A stretch of 64,000 bases of DNA, taken from contig NZ_CP054861.1 in NCBI RefSeq assembly GCF_013459645.1, positions 1,414,001 to 1,478,000 on the forward strand, in the 5' to 3' direction. The notes beneath the pieces were generated by a model. The model ran no database searches, was not told the origin of the DNA, and was given only the letters and a program-made list of their open reading frames with translations. Position numbers and translations under genes: made by a program. The first letter of the stretch is position 1. Each line of letters starts with the position of its first letter. Of this stretch, positions 1-8,649 are shown in pieces. Source of the stretch: Martelella sp. NC20. Its GTDB lineage: Bacteria > Pseudomonadota > Alphaproteobacteria > Rhizobiales > Rhizobiaceae.

Positions 1-1341
1 TACGCGCTTTGCGACGAACTCGGGATCATGGTCTGGCAGGATTTCATGTTCGCCTGCAATCTCTATCCGGCCCATGACCGCCGCTTTCTCGATCTGGTCC
101 GCCGGGAGGCCCGCCAGCAATTGCGCCGGCTGTCGCGCTTCGCCTCGATCGCGCTGTGGTGCGGCGACAATGAACTGGTGGGCGCGCTCACCTGGTACGA
201 TGCCAGCATCGAGAACCGCGACCGTTATCTGGCGATCTACGACCGCCTCAACCATGCGCTCGAGGAGGCGGTCGAGGATGAGGCGATCGGCCTGCCGTTC
301 CGCCCGTCATCGCCGTCGGTCGGCCGGCTCGATTTCGGCGATGGCTGGCATGTCGATACCGCGGGCGACATGCATTTCTGGGATGTCTGGCACTCGGCGA
401 AAGATTTCGAGCATTACCGCAGCGTCCGCCCGCGGTTCTGCTCGGAGTTCGGCTTCCAGTCGTTTCCGTCGATGCGGGTGATCGAGAGCTTCACCGCGCC
501 TGAAGACCGCAATGTCTCGTCCGCCGTCATGGATGTCCACCAGCGCAATGTCGGCGGCAACAGCCGGATCGTGGAAACCATCGCGCGCTATTTCCGCTTT
601 CCCGAGACCTTCGAGGACATGGTCTATCTGAGCCAGCTCTCGCAGGGACTGGCGATGAAGACGGCGATTGAGTTCTGGCGCGCGAGCAAGCCGAGAACCA
701 TGGGCACGCTGTTCTGGCAGTTGAACGACACCTGGCCGGTGGCAAGCTGGTCGAGCCTCGAATATGGCGGCGGCTGGAAGGCCACGCAGTATCTCGCCCG
801 CCGGTTCTTCGCGCCGCTGATGGTGACCGCCGAGCCGGACCCGGAAACCGGTGCGATCGTGCTGTTCGCGGTCTCCGATATCGAGGACGAAAAGCCGATC
901 TCGGTCCGGCTGCGCACCGTCGATGCGGCCGATGGGACGGTCTCGGAACTGGGAACCTACGCGGCGGTCGCCAGCGTGGACGCGGTGGTCGAGATCGCCC
1001 GCATCCGGCCGGAAAGCCTGAGCGACAGCGTCTTTCTGGTGTTCGACTGGCGCGATGGCGACGGCAATCATCTCGGCGAAAACGAGTATCTGCCGAAACG
1101 GCCGAAAGCCTACCGCTTCGGCGAACCGACCATCACCGTGAAGGCGGAGAATGACCGGATCACGCTTTCGACCGACCGGCCGGCGCTTTACGTCACCTAT
1201 GATCACGGCGGCGACGACATCTGGTCCGACAATTGCTTCACGCTCCTGCCGGGCGAGGACAAGGTGCTGACGGTGGCCCGCAGACGGACCTCGCATCTGG
1301 GGCGGGAGAGAGCTCCGGAGTTGCGTTTCCTGAAGGGCTGA
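1..1341 (+). CDS. Beta-mannosidase, glycoside hydrolase family 2 (5' end outside window)
   Basis: This is the C-terminal part of a GH2 beta-mannosidase, which removes terminal beta-linked mannose from oligosaccharides. The reading frame is open from base 1, so the N-terminal sugar-binding and immunoglobulin-like domains lie upstream of the window. Visible are the barrel segment WQDFMFACNLYP, the acid/base region LWCGDNEL and the nucleophile region SEFGFQSFPS, both with the expected glutamate, followed by a C-terminal beta-sandwich. The gene ends in TGA and is followed by about 150 bases without a gene before the ABC exporter. The family is clear from motifs; the exact substrate is inferred. 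Confidence 0.9.
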   Translation, partial: YALCDELGIMVWQDFMFACNLYPAHDRRFLDLVRREARQQLRRLSRFASIALWCGDNELVGALTWYDASIENRDRYLAIYDRLNHALEEAVEDEAIGLPFRPSSPSVGRLDFGDGWHVDTAGDMHFWDVWHSAKDFEHYRSVRPRFCSEFGFQSFPSMRVIESFTAPEDRNVSSAVMDVHQRNVGGNSRIVETIARYFRFPETFEDMVYLSQLSQGLAMKTAIEFWRASKPRTMGTLFWQLNDTWPVASWSSLEYGGGWKATQYLARRFFAPLMVTAEPDPETGAIVLFAVSDIEDEKPISVRLRTVDAADGTVSELGTYAAVASVDAVVEIARIRPESLSDSVFLVFDWRDGDGNHLGENEYLPKRPKAYRFGEPTITVKAENDRITLSTDRPALYVTYDHGGDDIWSDNCFTLLPGEDKVLTVARRRTSHLGRERAPELRFLKG

Positions 1342-1491
1342 GAAGACACACATCTGTTTTCTTCTGCATTGGCCACAGCGCGCGGGTCTTGCTCTTGCGA
1401 GATGATTGGCCTATTTGTCAGCCCCCAATGCCGAATGGGACGATGAGCGCACGTCAGTGTTGCCGCGCGCCAGCGAAGGGCCCTAATCGAT

Positions 1492-3321
1492 ATGGAACAA
1501 CGCATCCCAATGCCCAGAAACTCGGTTTTCAAGCGACTTCTCGACAGAGTTCTCGCGCGATTTATTCCCATGGCGAACCGCAGCCTGCTTTATCGGTTGC
1601 TGTCGGAGAACCTGCGCGCCCAGGCTCCGTGGTATGCTCTGGCGACAGTCGCGATGCTGATTGTCGCGGCCATGACCTCCATGAGCGCATGGATCATGAA
1701 GGATATCGTCAACGAAACCGTGGTTTCGAAAGACATGCAGCGCATGTTCTTCCTCGCCGGCGGTGTTGCGACGATCTTCATCGTCAAGGGCATCGCAACC
1801 TATTTTCAGATCGTCATTCTCAGCAGGGCCGGCAACAACATCATTGCCGTGACGCAAAAGCGCATCTTCGATCGCATTCTTCGGCAGGATCTGAACTTCT
1901 TCATCAAACATCCGTCCTCCGACCTGGTGATGCGCCTGACGAACAACGCGCAGGCAGCCCGGTCTGTTATGGATCTGGTGCTGACTTCCGCCATCCGGGA
2001 TCTCTTCTCGCTGATCGGCCTTATGGCGGTGATGTTCATCCAGCAGCCGATCCTGTCGCTTGTATCGCTGGTGATCGGCCCCGCGGCCTTTTTGGGCGTA
2101 CGCTATCTGACCAAGAAGGTCCGCGACATCATGCGTCAGGAATTGACGGCGGTTACCAGGATCATCGAGGGTGTGCAGGAAGCTTCGACGGGCGTGCGGA
2201 TCATCAAGGCGTTCGGTCTGGAGGAGCATATGCGCGAGCGTATGAACCATAACGTCACGCAGGTCGAACATCGTGCCAATGCCATCGCGCGCCTTTCGGC
2301 CGCCACCAGCCCGATCATGGAAACGCTTTCCGGGCTTGCCATCGCTGGCGTGATTGCGCTGAGCGGCTTTTGGGTCGTCGGCGGCGACAAGAGCCCGGGT
2401 GAATTGATGTCGTTCATCACGGCGCTGCTTCTCGCTTATGAGCCGGCCAAGCGGTTGGCGCGCATGAGGATCAATCTTGAGGCAGCCATGGTTGGCGTGC
2501 GGATGATGTACGAGATCAAGGACCATCCGATACAGCTGACGGAAGCCGAGAATGCCCTGCCGATACCCGATGAGGGCGGCGGTGAGATTGTCTTCGAAGA
2601 TGTCGGTTTTTCCTATGCCCCTGACAAGCCTTTGTTTGATAATCTCAATCTTGTTTTTTCGGCGGGCAAGACAACAGCTCTCGTTGGCGCATCCGGCGGC
2701 GGCAAATCCACGATTATCAATCTCGTCATGCGCATGTTTGACCCCGAGAAGGGTACAATCAAGGTCAACGGCCTCGATTTGAGGCAGGTCTCCTTCGCCT
2801 CACTACGGTCTCATATGGCCTATGTCGGGCAGGACACGTTCCTGTTCAGCGGCACGGTGCGCGACAATCTGGCGCTCGGTCGCGAGGGGGCGAGCGAGGA
2901 GGAAATCATCCAGGCCGCCAAGGACGCCCATGCGCATGATTTCATCATGAACATGCCCAACGGCTATGATTCTCCCGTCGGTGAAAACGGCGGCAATCTT
3001 TCCGGAGGCCAGAAGCAGCGCCTCGCGATCGCCCGGGCTATGTTGCGCGATGCCGATATCCTGATCCTCGACGAGGCAACCAGCGCGCTCGATTCCTACG
3101 CCGAATCGCTGGTGCAGGATGCGCTGAAGCGGCTGACCGAGGGCCGTACCACGATCGTGATCGCGCACCGTCTCGCAACGATCACATCGGCCGATAACAT
3201 CGTGGTTCTCGAAAACGGAAAAATCCTCGAGCAGGGGCCGCAGCGCGATCTCCTCTCCCATGACGGACCCTATCGTCGCCTGTATGAATTGCAGATCCTG
3301 CCGCAACTCGAAGAGGCCTGA
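1492..3321 (+). CDS. ABC exporter, fused permease and ATPase (MsbA-like)
   Basis: A 609-residue half-transporter with an N-terminal type-1 exporter membrane domain (about residues 35-335) and a C-terminal ATPase. The ATPase shows Walker A GASGGGKST, the signature LSGGQ, Walker B ILILDEATSALD and the switch histidine in IAHRLAT. Such proteins act as homodimers in the inner membrane; the MsbA branch flips lipid A core or other lipids and drugs. The first ATG of the frame is taken as start; its ribosome site is weak. A strong terminator follows at 3343-3379, so it looks monocistronic. The cargo cannot be read from sequence. Confidence 0.9.
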   Translation: MEQRIPMPRNSVFKRLLDRVLARFIPMANRSLLYRLLSENLRAQAPWYALATVAMLIVAAMTSMSAWIMKDIVNETVVSKDMQRMFFLAGGVATIFIVKGIATYFQIVILSRAGNNIIAVTQKRIFDRILRQDLNFFIKHPSSDLVMRLTNNAQAARSVMDLVLTSAIRDLFSLIGLMAVMFIQQPILSLVSLVIGPAAFLGVRYLTKKVRDIMRQELTAVTRIIEGVQEASTGVRIIKAFGLEEHMRERMNHNVTQVEHRANAIARLSAATSPIMETLSGLAIAGVIALSGFWVVGGDKSPGELMSFITALLLAYEPAKRLARMRINLEAAMVGVRMMYEIKDHPIQLTEAENALPIPDEGGGEIVFEDVGFSYAPDKPLFDNLNLVFSAGKTTALVGASGGGKSTIINLVMRMFDPEKGTIKVNGLDLRQVSFASLRSHMAYVGQDTFLFSGTVRDNLALGREGASEEEIIQAAKDAHAHDFIMNMPNGYDSPVGENGGNLSGGQKQRLAIARAMLRDADILILDEATSALDSYAESLVQDALKRLTEGRTTIVIAHRLATITSADNIVVLENGKILEQGPQRDLLSHDGPYRRLYELQILPQLEEA

Positions 3322-3342
3322 TCGCCTTTCACCGGTTTTTTG

Positions 3343-3379
3343 AAAAGCCATGGTTGCCCGTGCGCGCCATGGCTTTTTT
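3343..3379 (+). terminator. Rho-independent terminator after the ABC exporter
   Basis: The arms GCCATGG (3347-3353) and CCATGGC (3367-3373) pair, extended by A/T pairs, and are followed by six T residues. It lies 22 bases after the exporter stop. Confidence 0.85.
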
Positions 3380-3565
3380 GCGTCCGCGTCGGGCCCATGC
3401 AACGGCAAAATGCCCCGCTCGATTTGCCGGGCATGCGGCGAGATGCTAAACACAATGTGGCTTTTTCGTGATCGGCATATGTCGTGCCGGCGGGAAGCCC
3501 CACAGGGATTGTGGTGAAGGGAAGGAAACCGGCGGGTCGGCAAACCCGCAAATCCAGGAATCGCG

Positions 3566-3982
3566 ATGTTTACGAAAATCATGGTACCCGTCGATCTGGC
3601 CCATGCGGAAAAGCTCGGGCGCGGCCTGCAGGCAGCTGGCGATATCGGCAAGCTCTACGGCGCATCGGTCGTCTATGTCGGCGTCACATCGTCGGCGCCG
3701 GGCGCTATCGGTCATAATCCGGAGGAATACCGGAAAAAACTCGACGCCTTCGCCCGGGCGCAGGCTGCCGCAAACGGTTTAACGGCCGAAACTCACGTTG
3801 TCGTCGCTCACGATCCGGCGATCGATCTCAACCAGGCGCTCGCGCGCTCTGTCGATGAGCTCGGCTGCGATCTGGTGGTTATGGCCACCCACGTGCCCAA
3901 CCTTGCCGACCATTTCATGCATTCCCACGGCGGCCAGCTCGCAACCCATACCAGGGCATCCGTTCTGCTGGTTCGCGGCTGA
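3566..3982 (+). CDS. Universal stress protein, UspA family
   Basis: A 138-residue single-domain Usp protein. It begins with the typical strand and loop MFTKIMVPVDLAHAEK and ends in ASVLLVRG. The region LVVMATHVPNL matches the end of the Usp fold, but the usual glycine-rich ATP loop (G-2x-G-9x-G-S/T) is not evident; it reads HSHGGQLATHTRAS, so nucleotide binding is doubtful. It lies 76 bases before a BCCT osmolyte transporter on the same strand. This recalls TeaD-type Usp proteins that modulate osmolyte transporters; a link to the transporter is inference. Confidence 0.85.
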   Translation: MFTKIMVPVDLAHAEKLGRGLQAAGDIGKLYGASVVYVGVTSSAPGAIGHNPEEYRKKLDAFARAQAAANGLTAETHVVVAHDPAIDLNQALARSVDELGCDLVVMATHVPNLADHFMHSHGGQLATHTRASVLLVRG

Positions 3983-4058
3983 GCCGGTTCAAGACATCGC
4001 GGATCGCCGGGCGGACAGGTCCAGGCCGATGCGCTGATTTGAAACAAGGAGATATTTC

Positions 4059-5672
4059 ATGTCCGACACGGGGATACCCGAGCCAGAAGGCGAGACAGAC
4101 ATCATCGACACCGATTACGAGATCGGCCAGGACAATATCACCACCAATATCGGGCCCTTCGGCCTGGATATCCACAATCCGGTCTTCCTGATCTCGGGAC
4201 TTGCCGTGGTCGCCTTCGTGCTGGTCACGCTTGCCTTTCAGGATCAGGCAGAGGTCGTCTTCAACGGTCTGCGCGACTGGCTGACCTCGACGTTCGACTG
4301 GTTCTTCCTGCTGGCCGGCAATATTTTCGTGCTGCTCGGCGTCTATCTGATCTTCTCGCCATACGGCAAGATCCGCCTTGGCGGCGCCGATGCCACGCCG
4401 GATTATACCTATACCGGCTGGTTCTCGATGCTGTTTGCCGCGGGCATGGGCATCGGCCTGATGTTCTACGGCGTTTCCGAGCCGATTTCGCACTATACGA
4501 CTTCGGTTGCGGCGAACGCCGGTACGCCGGAAAGCTGGGCTCCGCTCGGCGGCGCTGCAGGCGATCCGGCAAAGGCTCAATCGCTCGCCATGGCGGCGAC
4601 GATCTTCCACTGGGCGCTTCATCCCTGGGCGATCTACGCCATTGTCGCATTGGCGCTCGCGCTGTTTTCCTACAACAAGGGCCTGCCGCTCGCCATGCGC
4701 TCGGTGTTCTATCCGATTTTCGGCGAACGGGTGTGGGGCTGGACGGGGCATGTCATCGATGTTCTGGCGGTGCTTGCGACCCTGTTCGGGCTTGCGACGT
4801 CGCTCGGGATCGGCGCGGAGCAGGCCAATGCGGGCCTCAACCACATTTTCGGCCTGCCCGTGACCGACGTCTCCAAGGTGGTGCTGATCGTCTTCATCAC
4901 CGGAATTGCGCTTGTCTCGGTGGTGGCGGGGATGGACGCCGGCGTCCAGCGGCTTTCGAAGATCAATATGGGCCTTGCCGCAGTGCTGCTGCTGTTCGTG
5001 ATCGCCGTTGGCCCGACGCTTGCCATCCTTGGCGGCGTGTTCTCCAACTTCGTCGATTATGCCCGCTACCTGCCGGAGCTTGCCAATCCGTTCGGGCGGA
5101 CAGACAAGAACTTCCTGGATGGCTGGACCTCGTTCTACTGGGCCTGGTGGATTTCCTGGTCGCCCTTCGTCGGCATGTTCATCGCCCGCGTCTCGCGCGG
5201 CCGCACGGTGCGTGAGTTCATCACCTGCGTGCTGATCATTCCTTCGGCGGTCTCGATCGTCTGGATGACCGTGTTCGGCGATACCGCGATCCGCGAGATC
5301 ATCGTCAACAATTATCAGGCCCTTGCCGATGCGCCGCTCGATCTGAAGCTGTTCATCATGCTGGAGGCGCTGCCGCTGGCGACGATCACCTCGGTCATCG
5401 GCATCATCCTTGTCGTCGTGTTCTTCGTGACCTCGTCCGACTCGGGTTCGATCGTGATCGATACGATCACAGCCGGCGGCAAGGTCGATGCGCCGGTGCC
5501 GCAGCGTGTGTTCTGGGCAAGCTTCGAGGGGCTGGTGGCCATCGCCCTGCTGCTCGGCGGCGGTCTGACGGCGCTGCAGGCCATGGCCGTATCGACGGGC
5601 TTCCCGTTCACGATCGTCCTGCTTCTGGCCTGCTTTGCGATTATCAAGGGCCTCAGAAGCGAGCCGCGTTAA
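4059..5672 (+). CDS. BCCT family betaine/choline/carnitine transporter
   Basis: A 537-residue secondary transporter of the BCCT family, which imports trimethylammonium or other compatible solutes with sodium or protons. About 12 membrane segments are visible. Family landmarks include FAAGMGIGLMFYGVSEP in the unwound helix region, the tryptophan-rich FYWAWWISWSPFVGMFIARVS, and TSSDSGS. The N-terminal 40 residues are acidic and the C-terminal tail is very short, so osmotic sensing through a long tail, as in BetP, is unlikely. The start has an AAGGAG site six bases upstream of the ATG region. The preceding Usp gene is probably co-transcribed. Terminator at 5701-5727. Confidence 0.93.
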   Translation: MSDTGIPEPEGETDIIDTDYEIGQDNITTNIGPFGLDIHNPVFLISGLAVVAFVLVTLAFQDQAEVVFNGLRDWLTSTFDWFFLLAGNIFVLLGVYLIFSPYGKIRLGGADATPDYTYTGWFSMLFAAGMGIGLMFYGVSEPISHYTTSVAANAGTPESWAPLGGAAGDPAKAQSLAMAATIFHWALHPWAIYAIVALALALFSYNKGLPLAMRSVFYPIFGERVWGWTGHVIDVLAVLATLFGLATSLGIGAEQANAGLNHIFGLPVTDVSKVVLIVFITGIALVSVVAGMDAGVQRLSKINMGLAAVLLLFVIAVGPTLAILGGVFSNFVDYARYLPELANPFGRTDKNFLDGWTSFYWAWWISWSPFVGMFIARVSRGRTVREFITCVLIIPSAVSIVWMTVFGDTAIREIIVNNYQALADAPLDLKLFIMLEALPLATITSVIGIILVVVFFVTSSDSGSIVIDTITAGGKVDAPVPQRVFWASFEGLVAIALLLGGGLTALQAMAVSTGFPFTIVLLLACFAIIKGLRSEPR

Positions 5673-5700
5673 AGCGGACTGCGGCTGACAAAACCAAAAG

Positions 5701-5727
5701 CGGCGCCCAGTGCGGGCGCCGTTTTTT
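5701..5727 (+). terminator. Rho-independent terminator after the BCCT transporter
   Basis: CGGCGCCC (5701-5708) pairs with GGGCGCCG (5714-5721) over a five-base loop, followed by six T. Confidence 0.9.
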
Positions 5728-5790
5728 GTCGCCGGCACGGCGAAGCCCGGTCGAACCAGCTTGATCCGCGCCGCTCTAGATTCCTTATTT

Positions 5791-5843
5791 TGACGCGTCG
5801 GGTTAGCGAAAAACCGGATTCCACTTTTCCGCCCGACGCTCTA
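5791..5843. repeat. Rhizobiales intergenic repeat, copy A
   Basis: A 53-bp element with complementary ends GCGTCGGG and CCCGACGC and an inner ACCGG/CCACTTTT core. It matches 50352-50404 at 48 of 53 positions. Its final CTA is the complement of the TAG stop codon of the minus-strand apbC gene. A more diverged copy in opposite orientation is at 8513-8563. Confidence 0.85.
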
Positions 5844-6959
5844 ATCGAAAACGATCGACGGCGCCTTGCGGGTGCGGGCGCGCAGACCCTCATGCACCGC
5901 TTTTGCAATGGCCCGGTAGGCCGCTGCGTACGCCCCGTCGGGCGCATCGACGACGACCGGCGTGCCGGCATCCGATTTTTCGCGGATGTCGATGGCGAGC
6001 GGCACCTCGCCCAGAAACGGGACCCCGATCTTTTCCGCTTCGGCTTTCGCGCCGCCATGGCCGAAAATGTTGTGGGTCGCGCCGCAATCGGGGCAGATGA
6101 AGGTGCTCATATTCTCGACGATCCCGAGCACGGGCACCGAGACCTTGTTGAACATGGCGATCGCCTTGCGGGCATCGATCAGCGCCAGATCCTGCGGGGT
6201 CGATACCACCACGCTGCCGGCGAGCGGAACCTGCTGGGCCATGGTGAGCTGGGCATCGCCGGTGCCCGGCGGCATGTCGACCACCAGCACGTCGAGCTCG
6301 CCCCAGGCGACCTCGCGCAGCATCTGCATCAGCGCCGACTGCACCATCGGCCCGCGCCAGATCACGGCCGTGCCCTCATCGACCAGAAAGCCGATCGACA
6401 TCACCTTCAGGCCGAATTTTTCCATCGGCATGATGGTTCGGCCCGGGCCCTGCGTCGGCCGGCCGGAAAGGCCGAACAGCCTCGGTATCGACGGCCCGTA
6501 GATATCGGCGTCGAGCAGGCCGACCTTCAGCCCCTCCGCGGCGAGGCCGAGCGCGAGATTGACCGAAGTGGTGGATTTGCCCACGCCGCCCTTGCCCGAA
6601 GCGACCGCGATGATCGAACCGATGCCGGGGATATCCGGCTTGGCGGGCTGTTCGGGTGTTTTTGGCGGAGCCGACGGGCGGGGTTTGGAAGGAGGGGCGG
6701 CGCTATTGGCCGGCTTGTCGGCGGTCAGCGTCACGAAGGCCTGCCGGGCGCCGGGAATGGCTTCGGCCGCTTTCGCCGCGGCCAGCCGCACCGGTTCGAA
6801 GGCATCCGCGTCGCCACCCGGAACGGTCAGCGAGAAATAAATCTTTCCGTCGGTCACGAAGATGTCGGAGACAAGCCCGCTGAAGGCAAGCGGTTTGCCA
6901 TCGGGAAGGTTTACGGCTTCAAGGCTTCTGAGAACCTGCTGGCTGGTGATTTCGGTCAT
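5841..6959 (-). CDS. apbC: Mrp/NBP35-type P-loop ATPase, Fe-S cluster carrier ApbC
   Basis: A 372-residue Fe-S carrier of the Mrp/ApbC family, a cytoplasmic protein that helps deliver iron-sulfur clusters. The N-terminal part (about residues 1-85) is a DUF59/MIP18-like domain. After a proline-rich linker comes the ATPase with deviant Walker A GKGGVGKST, and VVDMPPGTGDAQLTMAQ. A CxxC pair (CPDCG) near the C terminus is the cluster or dimer site. The ATG at 6959, giving MTEITSQQV, fits the usual N terminus; the open frame runs 35 residues further upstream but that part resembles no domain. The stop codon lies inside repeat copy A. Confidence 0.92.
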   Translation of the reverse strand: MTEITSQQVLRSLEAVNLPDGKPLAFSGLVSDIFVTDGKIYFSLTVPGGDADAFEPVRLAAAKAAEAIPGARQAFVTLTADKPANSAAPPSKPRPSAPPKTPEQPAKPDIPGIGSIIAVASGKGGVGKSTTSVNLALGLAAEGLKVGLLDADIYGPSIPRLFGLSGRPTQGPGRTIMPMEKFGLKVMSIGFLVDEGTAVIWRGPMVQSALMQMLREVAWGELDVLVVDMPPGTGDAQLTMAQQVPLAGSVVVSTPQDLALIDARKAIAMFNKVSVPVLGIVENMSTFICPDCGATHNIFGHGGAKAEAEKIGVPFLGEVPLAIDIREKSDAGTPVVVDAPDGAYAAAYRAIAKAVHEGLRARTRKAPSIVFD

Positions 6960-7630
6960 GAAACTGTTTCCCGGTTTGTACGGCAGCGCTGGTCCTGCTC
7001 TAGATAGTGGGAAATGCCGCGAGCGCCAATGGCAAAGCCGGAATCGGCGGCGAGCCGGCGTCAAGGGCGATGCGGATACCGCCTCGGCTTCAAGGCCTCG
7101 CGCCGGCCGGCCAAGGAAAGCCGGAAGTTACGTGAGAGAACAGTGTGGGGGAGGGGGCAAGCAAAACAATAGAAACGCCGGCGCTTTTAAAGGAACCCTG
7201 AGGTTCATGGCGCCGGCGTTTCTATTGTCTTACGTCCGCGCTCTTGGGCGCGTATTTGTTTTCATCCCCTCTGGAACTGTCGAGAAGATGGACTATTCGG
7301 TTTGCCTTTGCAAGCAGCTTTTTTACGGCTGGAACAATGATTTAGACTCAAAATAGCGCGAACAAGCCCGTCACTGGTTTTGTTGCGGTGCACAAATTAT
7401 TGACTCCGCTTATTTTTTAAGCCTCGACGCCGGTCGTGGAGGCTTGTGTCGCAGCCTGAAAAAACTTCGCGACAATACCCGGGAGAGGCCGAACTTGCCG
7501 GCATCCCGCCACACTGAGAGCTTGATTTATTGTCAGGCCTTGTCTTTCCTCTGGCAAGGGCGGGAATTTTCATGATACGCGCGGCGATCCGCTGCGGTAA
7601 AACAAGAAATGAGGGGCATCGGGAGACATT
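6960..7630. other. Intergenic region between apbC and the lactonase, with a large palindrome
   Basis: About 670 bases separate the divergent genes. I see no convincing gene; short open frames show no family features. The only strong structure is the palindrome at 7166-7228. The apbC and lactonase promoters should lie near either end. Confidence 0.6.
7166..7228. repeat. Perfect 19-bp inverted repeat with nested hairpin
   Basis: The arms ACAATAGAAACGCCGGCGC (7166-7184) and its exact complement (7210-7228) are separated by 25 bases. The spacer itself contains GAACC-CTGA-GGTTC (7193-7206). No T tract follows the arms, so it is not a simple terminator. It could be a REP-like element, a structured RNA or a protein site. 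Confidence 0.85.
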
Positions 7631-8515
7631 ATGATCACAGAGACCGTATTTGAGGGCAAGATCCTGGTGACGGAGCGGATGTCGCTTGGCGAGGGGCCGG
7701 GTTACGACCGCGACACGGACCTGATCTGGTGGTTCGATATCAACGCCAGCAAGCTGCATCTGCTGAAAGTCTCGACCCGCGACCGCCGTATCATTGCGCT
7801 TCCGGAAATGGCCAGCGCGCTGGCCGTCGTGGATGAACACCGCCAGGTGATCTCCACCGAGACCGGGCTTTATTTCCGCGACACCTCCACCGGGGCGCTG
7901 TCGCTGCATGTGGCGATTGAGGCCGACAACGCGGTCACCCGCTCCAACGATGCCCGGGTCCATGCCTCCGGCGCGTTCTGGGTTTCGACCATGGGCAAGA
8001 ACGCCGAAAAGAAGGCCGGCGCGATCTATCATGTGCTCGAAGGCGTGGTAACGCCGCTGTTTACGAAGATCACCATCCCCAATGCGATCTGCTTTTCGCC
8101 GGACGGGGCGACCGGCTATTATGTCGATACCGACGTCAACCAGTTGATGGCGGTTCCGCTTGCGCCGGAGACCGGCCTGCCGACTGGCCCGGCCAGCGTG
8201 TTCATCGACACCTCGCATATGCCGGGCGGCATGGATGGCGCCGTCTGCGATGGCGACGGCAATATCTGGAACGCGCGCTACGGCGCCGGCGTGCTCGACC
8301 AGTTCGACCCCGGAGGCAAGCTTAAGGCGCGCTATCAACTGCCCGCGCGGCAACCGACCTGCCCCGCCTTCATCGGTCGCGATGGCGGCTGGATGCTGGT
8401 GACGAGCGCCGCCCAGGACACAGGCGCAGAGGCAGAGCCCAATGCCGGCAAAACCTTCGCGCTGGTGACCGGCGCCAAGCCGCGCTTCGATCCGGCCTAT
8501 CGCGCTGGCCGCTAA
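7631..8515 (+). CDS. SMP-30/gluconolactonase family lactonase
   Basis: A 294-residue six-bladed beta-propeller lactonase. Members hydrolyse sugar lactones such as glucono-, arabino- or xylonolactone in oxidative sugar pathways. Divalent metal ligands typical of the family are visible: Glu in LGEGPGY, Asn in RSNDARV, Asn in [11 protein letters not shown], and Asp in [15 protein letters not shown]. It has no signal peptide, so it is cytoplasmic. No sugar dehydrogenase or dehydratase lies nearby, so the substrate is open. The TAA stop opens a diverged copy of the Rhizobiales repeat. Confidence 0.88.
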   Translation: MITETVFEGKILVTERMSLGEGPGYDRDTDLIWWFDINASKLHLLKVSTRDRRIIALPEMASALAVVDEHRQVISTETGLYFRDTSTGALSLHVAIEADNAVTRSNDARVHASGAFWVSTMGKNAEKKAGAIYHVLEGVVTPLFTKITIPNAICFSPDGATGYYVDTDVNQLMAVPLAPETGLPTGPASVFIDTSHMPGGMDGAVCDGDGNIWNARYGAGVLDQFDPGGKLKARYQLPARQPTCPAFIGRDGGWMLVTSAAQDTGAEAEPNAGKTFALVTGAKPRFDPAYRAGR

Positions 8516-8563
8516 AGCGCGTCCAGGAAAAGTGGATACCGGTTTTCCGTCCGGGCGCGCGGA
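8513..8563. repeat. Rhizobiales intergenic repeat, diverged inverted copy
   Basis: In reverse orientation this shares the GGAAAAGTGGA and CCGGTTTT core with the copies at 5791 and 50352, and has complementary GCGCG..CC and GG..CGCGC ends. A partial second unit (TTCGGGAAAAGTGGA) follows at about 8584. It begins at the lactonase stop codon. Confidence 0.7.
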
Positions 8564-8649
8564 AAAAGAAAGTTGTGCGCGCGTTCGGGAAAAGTGGACA
8601 CACTCCAAATCCGCGTGGTTCGACGGGGCGAATCTGTTATGTAGACCAC

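Noticed and set aside
3915..5738. A 607-codon open frame opposite the BCCT gene
   Set aside because: Rich in Arg, His, Asp and Gln with no fold, as expected for the reverse of a membrane protein gene.
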